Positions 18,819-28,400 of a stretch of DNA of 64,000 nucleotides are shown here, piece after piece (position 1 is the first letter of the stretch; every line of letters starts with the position of its first letter). Below the pieces are notes generated by a model. That model worked only from the letters and a program-made list of their open reading frames with translations, was not told the origin of the DNA and ran no database searches. The DNA comes from Marasmitruncus massiliensis (lineage in GTDB: Bacteria > Bacillota > Clostridia > Oscillospirales > Ruminococcaceae): positions 286,895 to 350,894 of the forward strand of contig NZ_FYDE01000005.1 in the NCBI RefSeq assembly GCF_900186535.1. Direction: 5' to 3'. The position numbers and the translations under genes were made by a program.

Positions 18819-19109
18819 TTAGACTTCTTTGGAAACTCTCGCAGGCTCGCTCTCCTGCAAATCGGGTAGTTGCCGATTACCAGGTTCAGATTGTATAACG
18901 GCATTTTCATCAGGAACATACTCCATGATGTCGCCGAAGTCGCAGCCCAAAACACTGCAAATCCGAACCAAAATATCGACATATATATTTTCATCTTTTG
19001 AGATTTTCAGAAGCGAGCCGCTGCTGATACCCGCCGCCTTGCACAGCTCGCCTTTTCTTATTTTTCTGTCGATCATCAGTTTGAATAATTTGTTATAACT
19101 GACACCCAT
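18819..19109 (-). CDS. Small XRE (Cro/CI-type) regulator
   Basis: A 96-aa protein with an HTH of the YozG-like XRE class in residues 1-65 (KGELCKAAGISSGSLLKISKDENI...). The tail is short and acidic. ATG 19109 is chosen over GTG 19121 because GAGG lies just upstream of it. It is first in the XRE-LytTR-kinase operon. A perfect palindrome sits 24-38 bp before its start, suggesting autoregulation. Confidence 0.82.
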   Translation of the reverse strand: MGVSYNKLFKLMIDRKIRKGELCKAAGISSGSLLKISKDENIYVDILVRICSVLGCDFGDIMEYVPDENAVIQSEPGNRQLPDLQESEPARVSKEV

Positions 19110-19132
19110 AACACGCCTCACTTCTTTCTGAA

Positions 19133-19147
19133 AAACGAAAATCGTTT
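19133..19147. promoter_or_regulatory. Candidate XRE operator
   Basis: Perfect 6-bp arms AAACGA / TCGTTT separated by AAA, between the XRE promoter and its start codon. This is suited to autorepression. Confidence 0.4.
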
Positions 19148-19165
19148 ATGTAAATATTAGATTAC

Positions 19166-19194
19166 AGTATATCATCAAATTATGACAAATACAA
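19166..19194 (-). promoter_or_regulatory. Promoter of the XRE-LytTR-kinase operon
   Basis: On the minus strand, -35 TTGTAT (19194-19189), a 17-bp spacer and -10 TATACT (19171-19166), a good sigma-A match about 57 bp before the XRE start. Confidence 0.6.
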
Positions 19195-19288
19195 GATAAA
19201 ATTCGCGAGAACGCATCTATTTTCGTGCAATATTGTGTTTTTCACATCTAAAAGCAAAAAAGGCAGGAGTGTGCTTTCCTCCAAAATC

Positions 19289-19319
19289 ATGTTTCATGTC
19301 GAAAAAATTATGTTTCATG
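19289..19319 (+). promoter_or_regulatory. LytTR-type direct-repeat operator A1
   Basis: ATGTTTCATG occurs at 19289-19298 and 19310-19319, a 21-bp period (two helical turns), upstream of the exported protein at 19407. About 28 bp further is a weak -10 (TAGATT) with a poor -35, as at an activated promoter. The same arrangement recurs at 21446. Confidence 0.72.
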
Positions 19320-19406
19320 CAGCGGACGGTTTTGCAGAGATATTCCTGATAGATTGAATGTGGAGAAATAGATGTTATTTCGTTCAATCAAAAAGGAGGA
19401 AAAACT

Positions 19407-21407
19407 ATGAAAAAGCAATTTATGGGCATACTGCTCACTCTGTGTATGGCGCTTACCCTGCTGCCGAGCACGGCGTTTGCGGCGGAAAATGTGACCATAC
19501 TGTCATACCCCGCAAAAACCGAGTATACGGTTGGCGAGGGATTTGACCGAACCGGGATTAAAGCGGAGGTTACAATAGGCGGCGGGAAAAAGGACATCTC
19601 AAGCGAAATCAGTTTCAGAAATTCCGGAAACGTGACGTTAGAACAAGGTACGGTATTCGCGTACACTGCGGGAAAGCAGGAGATTACCCTGCGGTGGACA
19701 GCTCCGGGCGAAAAAACGAGCCAAATCGTGGGGAAATATACAGTTACATCAACCGGCACATATGTTCCACCCGCGCAGGCTGCACCTAAGCCAAATGATA
19801 CTACTTATAAACTGTATGACGCCATGGACAACGGCTGGTACAGCATCCGTCTGGGCCCCATTGGCGGTGGCGGTGGCGGTCTGATGTACGCCGGTGGGAA
19901 CGACACTTTTATTAATATCGACTCCGCAGGCAAGGCATTCTTACGCACTGGAGGAAGGGCCACGAAATTTTATGTTGAGAAAAAGCGCGTTGTAGACCGT
20001 GACTGGGCTGAGATAACCATAAAAATGGCGGATGGGCGCTATTTGGGAATTGCGGGCGAAATAGATAACAGAGCAATGTATAAAGTCGGAACGAACCCGG
20101 TCTACCGTGCAAAGCCGGATGGCGACATTGTCGGGGAGTTTCCATCAGGCACCATTCTGGAAGTTACCGAGATCAAGGGCGACTGGGCGAAGGTGAAGCA
20201 TGAAGGCCGAGAGTATTATATGTGGGCTGCCAGACTGACAAAAGTGAATGCGGGCGGCACGCGGGTAGCGGCTGTGGATAAGCCTTATCTATGGCAGATA
20301 TCCTTCGGCAACAATGTTGCTATGCGCCCCTCCGAGAATCCTAAAATGATGGTCCGTCCTGCGGAAAAAGGATATCCGGACGGAGCGGGGGTTGTCCTGT
20401 CCGAATACATCGCCAACTATACCGATATATCATTTGAGGACTGGAGCAGACCCATCAGCAATGCTGAAATGGCGGGGTTATTCTGGGATGCGTTCAGTAT
20501 TTTAGGATACCATTACCCTGCAGAAGGTCCGAAAGGTTTGCATGAGAGTTTGCGCAAAGAAGGGGGGCAAGCCGAGGAATACAGGGGCAGTATTGTGCTT
20601 TGTTACGCTTGGGGTGTCTTTACTGATAAAAATATGAATTGGAGTGCGAATCCCACCTACGGGGAGTTTACCTCTTACTTAATTAAGCTCATGGACTATA
20701 ACAAAAGCAGGAACAGTACCAAATTTGCCGCTTTCACCAAGGACACCATCAAGAGCTTTGCCATCAGCGGCGACACAAGCGCAAACGCCAAAATAACATG
20801 GGAGCAGGCAGCGGCTCTCCAATACAAAACCATCCATTGGGCGGCAGCAGAACATTTGAGGTTAGGTGAATGGAGTGGCCTTTTGGATAGGGTGGAATCG
20901 CTCATTTCGGCCGTGCCGAAGAACCTAACGTCCTCTGGGAGCGCATCCGGACAGACACCCGCTCCGGCGCCGACACCCACCAACACCGTTACGGCAACAC
21001 CCACCAACACCAAGTTTATGTTAAACGGTGCGGAAGTCGCGCTGCCCGCTTACAGCATCGGCGGCAACAACTACGTCAAGCTGCGGGATGTGGGCGCGTT
21101 GCTTAAAACACGCTTTGATGTGCGTTTTGAGGATGGCAAGGCAAAGCTGTATAACCATGCGGCGTACACCAAGACGAGCGGCGAGCTTGCCGCAATCGGC
21201 AAAGACAGTAAAAATGCTACACTGAGTACCACAGCCTTTGTATGGGGTGACACCGGTGCGGCGGTGACGGGGCTGACCGCCTATACTATCGGTGGCAACA
21301 ACTATATCAAGCTGCGGGACATCGCAAAGCTGTTTGACTTCGATGTGGATTGGCGTGACGGCAAAGCGTGGATCGAGCCTGATGTGTCGCCGTACACGGA
21401 GGACTAA
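19407..21407 (+). CDS. Exported protein with Ig-like, SH3-like and copper-amine-oxidase-N-like domains
   Basis: A 666-aa protein. Signal peptide 1-25 (cleavage after AFAA). Residues 30-118 look like a Big_3-type Ig domain (YPAKTEYTVGEGFDRTGIKAEV). A bacterial SH3-like segment follows around 220-285 (TILEVTEIKGDWAKVKHEGREYYMWA). A middle domain (290-510) is unrecognised. A Pro/Thr linker leads to two copper-amine-oxidase-N-type motifs (IGGNNYVKLRDVGALL and IGGNNYIKLRDIAKLF, about 550-655) seen in clostridial wall proteins. SD AAGGAGG precedes the ATG. A LytTR-type operator lies 88 bp upstream. Likely wall-associated; function unknown. Confidence 0.75.
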   Translation: MKKQFMGILLTLCMALTLLPSTAFAAENVTILSYPAKTEYTVGEGFDRTGIKAEVTIGGGKKDISSEISFRNSGNVTLEQGTVFAYTAGKQEITLRWTAPGEKTSQIVGKYTVTSTGTYVPPAQAAPKPNDTTYKLYDAMDNGWYSIRLGPIGGGGGGLMYAGGNDTFINIDSAGKAFLRTGGRATKFYVEKKRVVDRDWAEITIKMADGRYLGIAGEIDNRAMYKVGTNPVYRAKPDGDIVGEFPSGTILEVTEIKGDWAKVKHEGREYYMWAARLTKVNAGGTRVAAVDKPYLWQISFGNNVAMRPSENPKMMVRPAEKGYPDGAGVVLSEYIANYTDISFEDWSRPISNAEMAGLFWDAFSILGYHYPAEGPKGLHESLRKEGGQAEEYRGSIVLCYAWGVFTDKNMNWSANPTYGEFTSYLIKLMDYNKSRNSTKFAAFTKDTIKSFAISGDTSANAKITWEQAAALQYKTIHWAAAEHLRLGEWSGLLDRVESLISAVPKNLTSSGSASGQTPAPAPTPTNTVTATPTNTKFMLNGAEVALPAYSIGGNNYVKLRDVGALLKTRFDVRFEDGKAKLYNHAAYTKTSGELAAIGKDSKNATLSTTAFVWGDTGAAVTGLTAYTIGGNNYIKLRDIAKLFDFDVDWRDGKAWIEPDVSPYTED

Positions 21408-21445
21408 CCGCGCTGCCCCCACGGTACAAACTAACCCCTATAATT

Positions 21446-21476
21446 ATGTTTCATGTCGAAAAAATCATGTTTCATG
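21446..21476 (+). promoter_or_regulatory. LytTR-type direct-repeat operator A2
   Basis: ATGTTTCATG occurs at 21446-21455 and 21467-21476, the same 21-bp period and nearly the same spacer as operator A1. It is followed by the shared ACGGTTTT and a GATAGA -10-like element before the lipoprotein gene at 21565. Confidence 0.72.
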
Positions 21477-21564
21477 CAGCAGACGGTTTTCTGTGGCAGG
21501 GTTTTGATAGAGTGAGCACAGGGAATCTCCCCTATAAAACCCAACAGAAAACGGAGGATTTAGA

Positions 21565-21987
21565 ATGAAAAAGTTACTGGTACTTATGATGGCGCTTGTC
21601 ATGACAATGAGCCTTGCAGCCTGCGGAGGCAATGCTGAACCCCCTGCATCCACGCCGGAATCCACCCCCGCCGCTGCGGAACGGAAAGACAATGTAACCC
21701 CCGAGCAGGCAGCGGCCATTGTAGACATCATGGCGAAGATGGGACCGCTGTACGAAGAGGCGGCGGCAGCGGCCACGGCAAACGGCTGGGATCAGGACGA
21801 GCTGGCGGTGCAGGAGCTGAACGCTGTATATGCCATTATGGACTCTGCAAGGGTTGGACTTGGAGAGCTTGACGGATACGGAGACACCAGCACAGAGGAT
21901 ATTGACGCCGTTATTGAACAGTATCAGACTATGCTGGACGAAATGCCCAACTTAGTCGCCAAGTACAGCGAGCCCTACAGCAACTAA
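21565..21987 (+). CDS. Small lipoprotein
   Basis: A 140-aa protein with a classic lipoprotein signal: basic start, hydrophobic core and lipobox LAAC with the lipidated Cys at position 20, then a Pro/Thr/Ser/Ala linker. The mature part (45-140) is acidic and helical, with no recognised domain. SD GGAGG is present. It lies behind LytTR-type operator A2 and ahead of the LemA operon, separated by a strong hairpin. Function unknown. Confidence 0.8.
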   Translation: MKKLLVLMMALVMTMSLAACGGNAEPPASTPESTPAAAERKDNVTPEQAAAIVDIMAKMGPLYEEAAAAATANGWDQDELAVQELNAVYAIMDSARVGLGELDGYGDTSTEDIDAVIEQYQTMLDEMPNLVAKYSEPYSN

Positions 21988-22033
21988 TCACTGCGTTTTA
22001 TCAAATGGATAAACCATAAAAAATAATCTCATG

Positions 22034-22070
22034 GCAAAAGCGGATGCGGAACACCCGCATCCGCTTTTGC
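22034..22070 (+). terminator. Perfect 16-bp hairpin between lipoprotein and lemA
   Basis: GCAAAAGCGGATGCGG (22034-22049) pairs perfectly with 22055-22070 around a 5-nt loop. T residues lie in the 3' arm, with A after it. It probably ends or attenuates the lipoprotein transcript, and it argues against starting the next gene at 22044. Confidence 0.65.
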
Positions 22071-22088
22071 AAAAAGGAGGAAATGACT

Positions 22089-22643
22089 ATGCTGCCAACT
22101 TTCATCACAATCGCCGTAATTATTGCGGTTATTGTTCTATGGATTATCTCCACGCAGCGCAGACTGGTAGTGCTGGATGAGAATATCAGCAATGCCATGA
22201 GCCAGATCGGGGTGCAGCTTTCCAGCCGCTTTGATGCGCTGACGGCCCTTTTGGATTTGACAAAGGGCTACGCCAAGCACGAAAGCGAAACTCTGATTGA
22301 AACAATCAAATCAAGAAGAAGCGTCATCACGGCAAAATCCACGCCGGACGAGGTGATGCGTCAGGAAGGGGTTATTTCCGAAGCCCTTGGCAGGATTTCC
22401 ATGGTGACGGAGCAGTACCCCGATCTGAAAGCCAATCAAAATTACATCAAAACCATGGATGCGGTGCAGACCTTTGAAAACATGGTTCGCACCAGCCGTC
22501 TGATCTACAACGACAGTGTAACAAAGCTGAACCGTGAAATCCGAATGTTCCCGGTCTCCATGGCCGCCGGAATGCTGGGTTTTAGGCAAAGAGACTATCT
22601 TGTGGAGCAGGCTGACAAGGCGAATATGCCCAGCATGAAATGA
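22089..22643 (+). CDS. lemA: LemA family protein
   Basis: A 184-aa protein. One N-terminal transmembrane segment (3-22) is followed by the LemA helical domain (LVVLDENISNAMSQIGVQLSSRFDALTALLDLTKGYAKHE; VQTFENMVRTSRLIYNDSVTKLNREI). LemA proteins are membrane-anchored helical bundles of unclear role, often beside DUF2207 proteins, as here. ATG 22089 has GGAGG with 8-nt spacing; an ATG 6 nt upstream is too close to the SD. Its stop overlaps the first possible start of the next gene (ATGA). Confidence 0.88.
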   Translation: MLPTFITIAVIIAVIVLWIISTQRRLVVLDENISNAMSQIGVQLSSRFDALTALLDLTKGYAKHESETLIETIKSRRSVITAKSTPDEVMRQEGVISEALGRISMVTEQYPDLKANQNYIKTMDAVQTFENMVRTSRLIYNDSVTKLNREIRMFPVSMAAGMLGFRQRDYLVEQADKANMPSMK

Positions 22644-22651
22644 GGTGCCCG

Positions 22652-24337
22652 ATGCGTAAAAAGGTGAGCAGCCTAATTCTATGCTTTGCCTTATTATTTG
22701 CCCTCCCTCTCCCGGCTTTTGCGGCAAATCAGGTCAATACCATGGATATTCAGGCGGTCATTTACGAGGACGGCTCCATGTATGTGACACAGGTGTGGGA
22801 GGGAGATTTTAACGAGGGAACCGAAAGCTACATTCCCATGAACGCACCCGACTATCTGACCATCAGCCAGCTTACGGTCTCCGACCAAAACGGTGCTTAT
22901 GAAACCGTACCGGAGTGGAATATTGATTGGAGCTTTGAAGAAAAGGCGAGAAAATGCGGCATCCATGATACGGACAGTGGGTATGAAATTTGCTTTGGCA
23001 TCAGCCGGTATGGACAAAACCGCTATGCGATTGAATATAAGCTGGACAATGCGGTGGGCGGTTACAGCGACAGGGACGGCGTAAACTTCCGATTTGTAAA
23101 CGATGGGATGAACACCACACCCACCGATGTGAAGGTTGAAATCCGGCTGGCGGACGGCACACCCATCACCGATGAAACCGCCGACATATGGGGTTTTGGC
23201 TATGATGGACAGGTGGAATTTTCAGACGGCGCTATTCTGGCCTACACGGAAAGCCCCATTGCTCCTGAAAACCATGTGACGGTACTGTTTTCTCTGGAGA
23301 AAGGAATCCTGTCCCCCTCACGGCAGGAACCGGGCAGCTTTGAGGAAGTAAAAGAAGCTGCCTTTTCAGGCAGCGATTACGATGATACCGGCGAAGAAGT
23401 ATCCACATTTGAAGCGATTGTCACGATGCTTTTGTCCATCGGACTTCCCATCGGGTTGATGATTTGGTTTTTCAGAATGAAAAAGAAACGTGCGGAGAAA
23501 AAAAGGCAACGATTTGCAGAGCGGTTCGGGTATTTCAGGGACATTCCCAACGACGGCAATCTGAGTGCCACCTATGCGCTGGGACGGCTGTTTGATGTGT
23601 GTGAGGACGGTGCGATTCTTTCCACAGGAATGCTGCGGCTGATTCAGCTTGGCTGCCTGTCCCCCGTGGAAACGCAGCAGATCGGTTTGAGGGGCAAAAC
23701 CAAAGAAACCGTAAGCCTGCGGCTGGTGGGCAGCAATCATAGCAGTATGAACGAATTTGACGAGTACCTTTATACGGTGCTCGAAAGCGCGGCCGGTTCG
23801 GATTCTACTTTGCAGGCAAAGGAACTGGAACACTTTGCAAATCAAAACGACAAACTGCTGCGTGCCTACATACAGAAATGCGAAAACGCAGGCAGAACTT
23901 GGCTGAATCAAAAAATCTGCCTGAAACGGTGGGATATGCCCGCAAAGCTGACGTATTTGACGCCAACTGGTGAACAGGAGCTGGGCGAGCTGATGGGGCT
24001 GAAACGGTATCTGACGGATTTTTCACTCATTGCCGAGCGCGGCGTCAAGGAAATGCCGATTTGGAGGGAACTGCTGACCTATGCCATGCTGTTTGGCATC
24101 GCCGATCAGGTGGCGGAGCAGATGAAAGAGCTGTACCCCCAAATTTCTGCCGAGCTGACCGATTACAGCGGGAGCATGGCGGCCGCCTATTCCTACCACT
24201 ACTTGCTTTACAGCAATATGAAGCAAGCCGAACAGCGGCGTGAGCAGGAAAAACGCAGCGGCGGGGGCGGCGGATTTGCTTCCCTTGGCGGGGGCGGCGG
24301 CTCTATTGGCGGTGGATCAGGCGGCGGAACAAGATAA
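22652..24337 (+). CDS. DUF2207 membrane protein
   Basis: A 561-aa protein: signal peptide, extracellular DUF2207 domain (about 25-230), one transmembrane segment near 250-270 (TMLLSIGLPIGLMIWFF), a basic stop-transfer, a cytoplasmic helical domain, and a C-terminal poly-Gly tail (GGGGGFASLGGGGGSIGGGSGGG) as in YciT/TPM-type partners. ATG 22652 has GAGGTG 5 nt upstream; ATG 22640, overlapping the lemA stop, is the alternative. LemA and DUF2207 are a recurrent pair, presumably a membrane complex. The biochemical role is unknown. Confidence 0.85.
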   Translation: MRKKVSSLILCFALLFALPLPAFAANQVNTMDIQAVIYEDGSMYVTQVWEGDFNEGTESYIPMNAPDYLTISQLTVSDQNGAYETVPEWNIDWSFEEKARKCGIHDTDSGYEICFGISRYGQNRYAIEYKLDNAVGGYSDRDGVNFRFVNDGMNTTPTDVKVEIRLADGTPITDETADIWGFGYDGQVEFSDGAILAYTESPIAPENHVTVLFSLEKGILSPSRQEPGSFEEVKEAAFSGSDYDDTGEEVSTFEAIVTMLLSIGLPIGLMIWFFRMKKKRAEKKRQRFAERFGYFRDIPNDGNLSATYALGRLFDVCEDGAILSTGMLRLIQLGCLSPVETQQIGLRGKTKETVSLRLVGSNHSSMNEFDEYLYTVLESAAGSDSTLQAKELEHFANQNDKLLRAYIQKCENAGRTWLNQKICLKRWDMPAKLTYLTPTGEQELGELMGLKRYLTDFSLIAERGVKEMPIWRELLTYAMLFGIADQVAEQMKELYPQISAELTDYSGSMAAAYSYHYLLYSNMKQAEQRREQEKRSGGGGGFASLGGGGGSIGGGSGGGTR

Positions 24338-24361
24338 TGCGAACAAAAGGAGGAACGGAAT

Positions 24362-25270
24362 ATGGGCTTATTTTCTAAAAAACCCCCTTGCCCCATCTGC
24401 GGCGGCAAGATTCCACTGATTCTGCCATCGAAAATCGAGGGAGAATATATTTGCAACGATTGTTACAACAAGATTGATATGGGTGCCGACAAGGAAAGCA
24501 ATCTGACCATGCAGGGCTTTCGGGAGTATCTGGCATTCTACGATCAAAACCAAATACTGAAAGGCCAGTTCGTGGTTTCTGAGCGGATTGATTTCGGCCT
24601 TTGGGATACTAAAATCATCTTTGATTACCAGAACAAGCTACTGTGTATGAGCAAAAACCCGGATAAAACCGTGTTTGAAGGAAGGCAATTGAAATCCTTT
24701 ACCATCAGGGAGGACAGTACCCCTCTGTTTGAGGGTTCAGCGGCAGGCATACGCCGCTATACCAGCACCGTAACAGAGCGGGCTATGGCGATGGCGCCGC
24801 AAATCGCACAGATTGCAGCGAACAAGCGGATGGCACGAACCCTTGACAGGCTGGACGACGGCAAGGTAAATAACTCCGCACCGGTGCAGTATTTTGATAT
24901 TCCTGAACCCTTTCAGGCGTTTCACGTGGAGCTGCATTTCGACCACCCTTACTGGACGGTGCTCAAATGTGATATGGACGGTCCCCGGTTTAATAACACC
25001 CTCCCGGATGTGAACAACTACCTCCGCTCCTATCAGCAAAGTATAGAAGAAATTGAAAAGCTGGTGGCTGCACTTAGGACGGTAGCCTTTTCCGGCGTGG
25101 CCGAGCAGTCTGTTGGCCACGGTATGATGGGAATGGGGGCGTTACATACCAACATGGCTCCGCCTACCGACGCCATCGAAGAAATCAAAAAATACAAGGC
25201 GCTCATGGAAGACGGCGTGATTTCACAGCAGGAGTTTGAGGCAAAGAAAAAGCAGCTCCTTGGGATTTGA
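24362..25270 (+). CDS. DUF4428-like zinc finger protein with SHOCT domain
   Basis: A 302-aa cytoplasmic protein. An N-terminal treble-clef finger has CPIC (10-13) and CNDC (32-35). The middle (50-220) is a beta-rich domain found with such fingers. Residues 272-301 are a SHOCT motif (AIEEIKKYKALMEDGVISQQEFEAKKKQLL), an oligomerisation helix pair. SD AAGGAGG. It lies 24 bp behind the DUF2207 gene in the same operon. The role is unknown; co-occurrence suggests an adaptor for the LemA/DUF2207 complex. Confidence 0.78.
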   Translation: MGLFSKKPPCPICGGKIPLILPSKIEGEYICNDCYNKIDMGADKESNLTMQGFREYLAFYDQNQILKGQFVVSERIDFGLWDTKIIFDYQNKLLCMSKNPDKTVFEGRQLKSFTIREDSTPLFEGSAAGIRRYTSTVTERAMAMAPQIAQIAANKRMARTLDRLDDGKVNNSAPVQYFDIPEPFQAFHVELHFDHPYWTVLKCDMDGPRFNNTLPDVNNYLRSYQQSIEEIEKLVAALRTVAFSGVAEQSVGHGMMGMGALHTNMAPPTDAIEEIKKYKALMEDGVISQQEFEAKKKQLLGI

Positions 25271-25307
25271 AGAAAATCAGCCTGTCTATGCGGAAGGGGG
25301 ACATGAC

Positions 25308-25487
25308 ATGACTTACGCCTGCGAGGACTGCGGCTTTTTATTCTGCCGGGTGGGAGCGGTAAAGGAATGCCCTTCCTGTGAAAGACCCCATATTCGCTCT
25401 GCCACCGGGGAAGAAATCGGGAGGCTGGAAAAACTTTTGGAACAAGGAAAAACAAGTTTAGAAATCAAGGAGGGACAGACCTTATGA
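25308..25487 (+). CDS. 59-aa zinc-ribbon protein
   Basis: Residues 5-30 form a rubredoxin-like ribbon (CEDC...C..CPSC), followed by a helix. GGGGG lies 7 nt before the ATG. Its TGA overlaps the ATG of giant gene 2 (ATGA at 25484-25487), so its translation is coupled to that of the surface protein. Function unknown. Confidence 0.65.
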   Translation: MTYACEDCGFLFCRVGAVKECPSCERPHIRSATGEEIGRLEKLLEQGKTSLEIKEGQTL

Positions 25488-28400
25488 ACAAACGACTATT
25501 AAGTATGTTTCTTGCGCTGTGCATGATTGTGACCATGCTGCCGGTATCGGCAATGGCGGAAGAAATACATACGGCCATTGGCGGGAGGGTCGAAATTATC
25601 AGCTTTGCACCGCTGACAGAAACCAAAAAAGCAGTATCACTCGGAACATCCATTGAAGATTTGGAATTGCCCGAAACGCTGACCGCCACAGTGCGGACAG
25701 CCGTGCCTGCCGATGAAAATTCCACACAGGATTCCGGCAGCCCGGAAACGGCAACTCCCACAACGGCCGCCGAGCCTGAATGGGAAGAAACCACCGGGGA
25801 TATTCCAGTGGAATGGGATTCGCCTGACTATGACATGGATACCGAGGGCGTTTATATCTTCACCCCGGTGATTGTGGGTTATACGGTCAGCGCCCCGCTA
25901 CCGGAGCTTACCGTGACGGTGGGTGAACCCGTACTTGATATGCGGGGAATCGGGCTGTTGTCGATTGAAGACACCGATGTTGCCGCAATCGACGACACAG
26001 GCTATGCCACCCTGCAAGAGGCTGTGAATGCCGTTGCAGAGGGGCAGACTATTAAGCTGCTGGATGACATCAACCTCACAGCTACTGTCGAAACCCTTTC
26101 TTCTTCGACTAAGAGCTTCACCCTTGACCTCAACGGCAAGATGCTGAGGTCATCAGACAAGTTGAACCTCCTGCACCGTGGCAGCGGCACACTAACCGTT
26201 ACCGATAGCAAAGGTGGCGGCAAGATAGAGCATGGCTCCATCTGGCAAGCCATTAGTAACCTGAACTACGGAACCATCATCGTATCTGATACCGAGATAA
26301 TAACCACCAGCGGAGATGGACGTGGAATTGTCAACGTCGCTGGAACCCTCGTCGTTTCTCGCAGCAAGGTAAGCGGAGGTACCGGTATTGAAAACAGTTC
26401 CGGTACAGTGACTATTTCCAACAGTACAATAACGGGAACATCATCTTCCGGTAACGCTTATGGCATTTATAGCATACAAAAATGCACTATAAATATTTCC
26501 GGCAGCACAATATCGGGAGAAGGAAACGGCTCCGGTCTATACGGCATTAGAAATACAAACGGCGGCACAGTGAATGTTTCCGGAAGTCCCTCCGTCATCA
26601 AAGGCAAAAGCTATGCTATGCATGGTGTGACGCCGACGCTGAACGGCGTAATAGCCACGGCAAGCGCCGACTACGATGGGGGCAGTGCAGTCGCTTATGA
26701 CGCGGGGAGCATCGCAAGCTACAAATACTTAAAATTTGAGCCTGCCCCTGTTGTCAACTATGACCTATGGGTGGGCGGCGTGCGGGTTACCAGCGATAAC
26801 AAAGATGGTATCACCGGCGCAGGTATTACTGGAACCGTCATCTATGACAGTGACACAAATACCCTCACACTAAACGGCGCTACTATCAACGGGGCCTATG
26901 AAGGGACATGGATTGACAGTACTACATCCGCCTATTACGGCATTTACGCCGACACCGCTTTGAAGATTGAGATGGTGGGAGACAGCACCATCATGGGCAA
27001 AAATCTGGCCAATATCGCCAGCATCGGCATCTATACCGGTAGCACGCTGAACCTCTCCGGTAGCGGCAGCTTGTACGTCAGCGGCGGCACAGGAAAATTT
27101 AGCGTCGGCATATACAGCGGGGGAAGTATCACAATTGAAGGCGGAAGGGTTACGGCTGTCGGCGCAGCAGCAACCCAGACCTCCATCGGCATAGCCTCTA
27201 ATGGCAATATAACGATTCACGATGGAGAAGTAGAAGCGTTAGCGAACACTGGTGCAAGCATATCTTGGGGAATGATGGCAACCAACGCTATCACGATTAA
27301 CGATGGCGAGGTAACTGCAAGCGGAAAAACAGGCTTGCACACAAATGCAGCAGCAGGCTCCGTCACAATCTCCGACGGCATGGTAACTGCAAATGGCTCT
27401 GAGGTAGGCATAGCCGGTGCGGTAACTGTCACAGGCGGCACGGTGACAGTCAAAAGTGATGCGAAGGCGCTGAACGGCAGCTTAACGACTTCGGGTTATG
27501 AGGGATGCATCGTTACTGCGGGAGCCAATAAAAACGGAGATGGTGCGGGTGCGTATAATGCGGAGAATCTCGCAACCTACAAATATATCAAGGTTGAGCC
27601 GGGCGTTGCGAGCACAAATGTTGCCCAAATTGGCAGCACAGGCTACCCAACCCTGCAAGCAGCAGTTGATGCCGTTTCAGATGGGCAGACAATTACGCTG
27701 CTGGATGACATTAACCTCACAACTACTGTCGAAATCCCCAGCACTATGGTCAAGAGCTTCGCCCTTGACTTGAACGGCAAAACGCTTAGTGCCAATAAAA
27801 GCACCGTCATCACACATCTGGGCACCGGAACGCTGACCATTGCTGACAGCGTCAGCGGCGGCATGGTGATTGGACACGCAAATTCATCTACAATTAATAA
27901 TTTCGGAATAATGCATATTTCCGGTGGCACAGTGAGTTCAACCTATATTAATACAACCACAATTTTTAGTAGTGGCTCCCTACATGTTTCCGGCGGCATA
28001 GTGCGCCAAGATGGGGGTGGTTCACAAACAATTTACAACACTGGCACTGTAACCGTTTCCGGCGGAATGATAGAACATCAAAATGGCAGTGCGATTATTA
28101 ACTATGACAGTGGCAACATCATAATTGCAAGTGGTACGCCCGTTATTAAGGGCAGCCATATGGTAATGAACACCCCCCCGGATTTGAGTGGTTATGCTAA
28201 TGTGCGGATTACGGCAAGCAAGACGAAAATAGATGGCACGGAAACCTCTGTAATTACAAAAGAGGATATTGATACCAACATAAAGGTTGGGGCTTATAAA
28301 TACCTCAAGTTTGAGCCTGACGTCATATCGCCTGTGCTTTCGGCAGGGAGCGTAGACCGCACAAGCGACATAGCGGCTACAATCGGCTTTACCACCGACA

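Noticed and set aside
22044-22088. Earlier start for LemA at 22044
   Set aside because: This stretch is the 3' part of a perfect hairpin and lacks an SD; ATG 22089 has GGAGG at proper spacing and starts the membrane segment.
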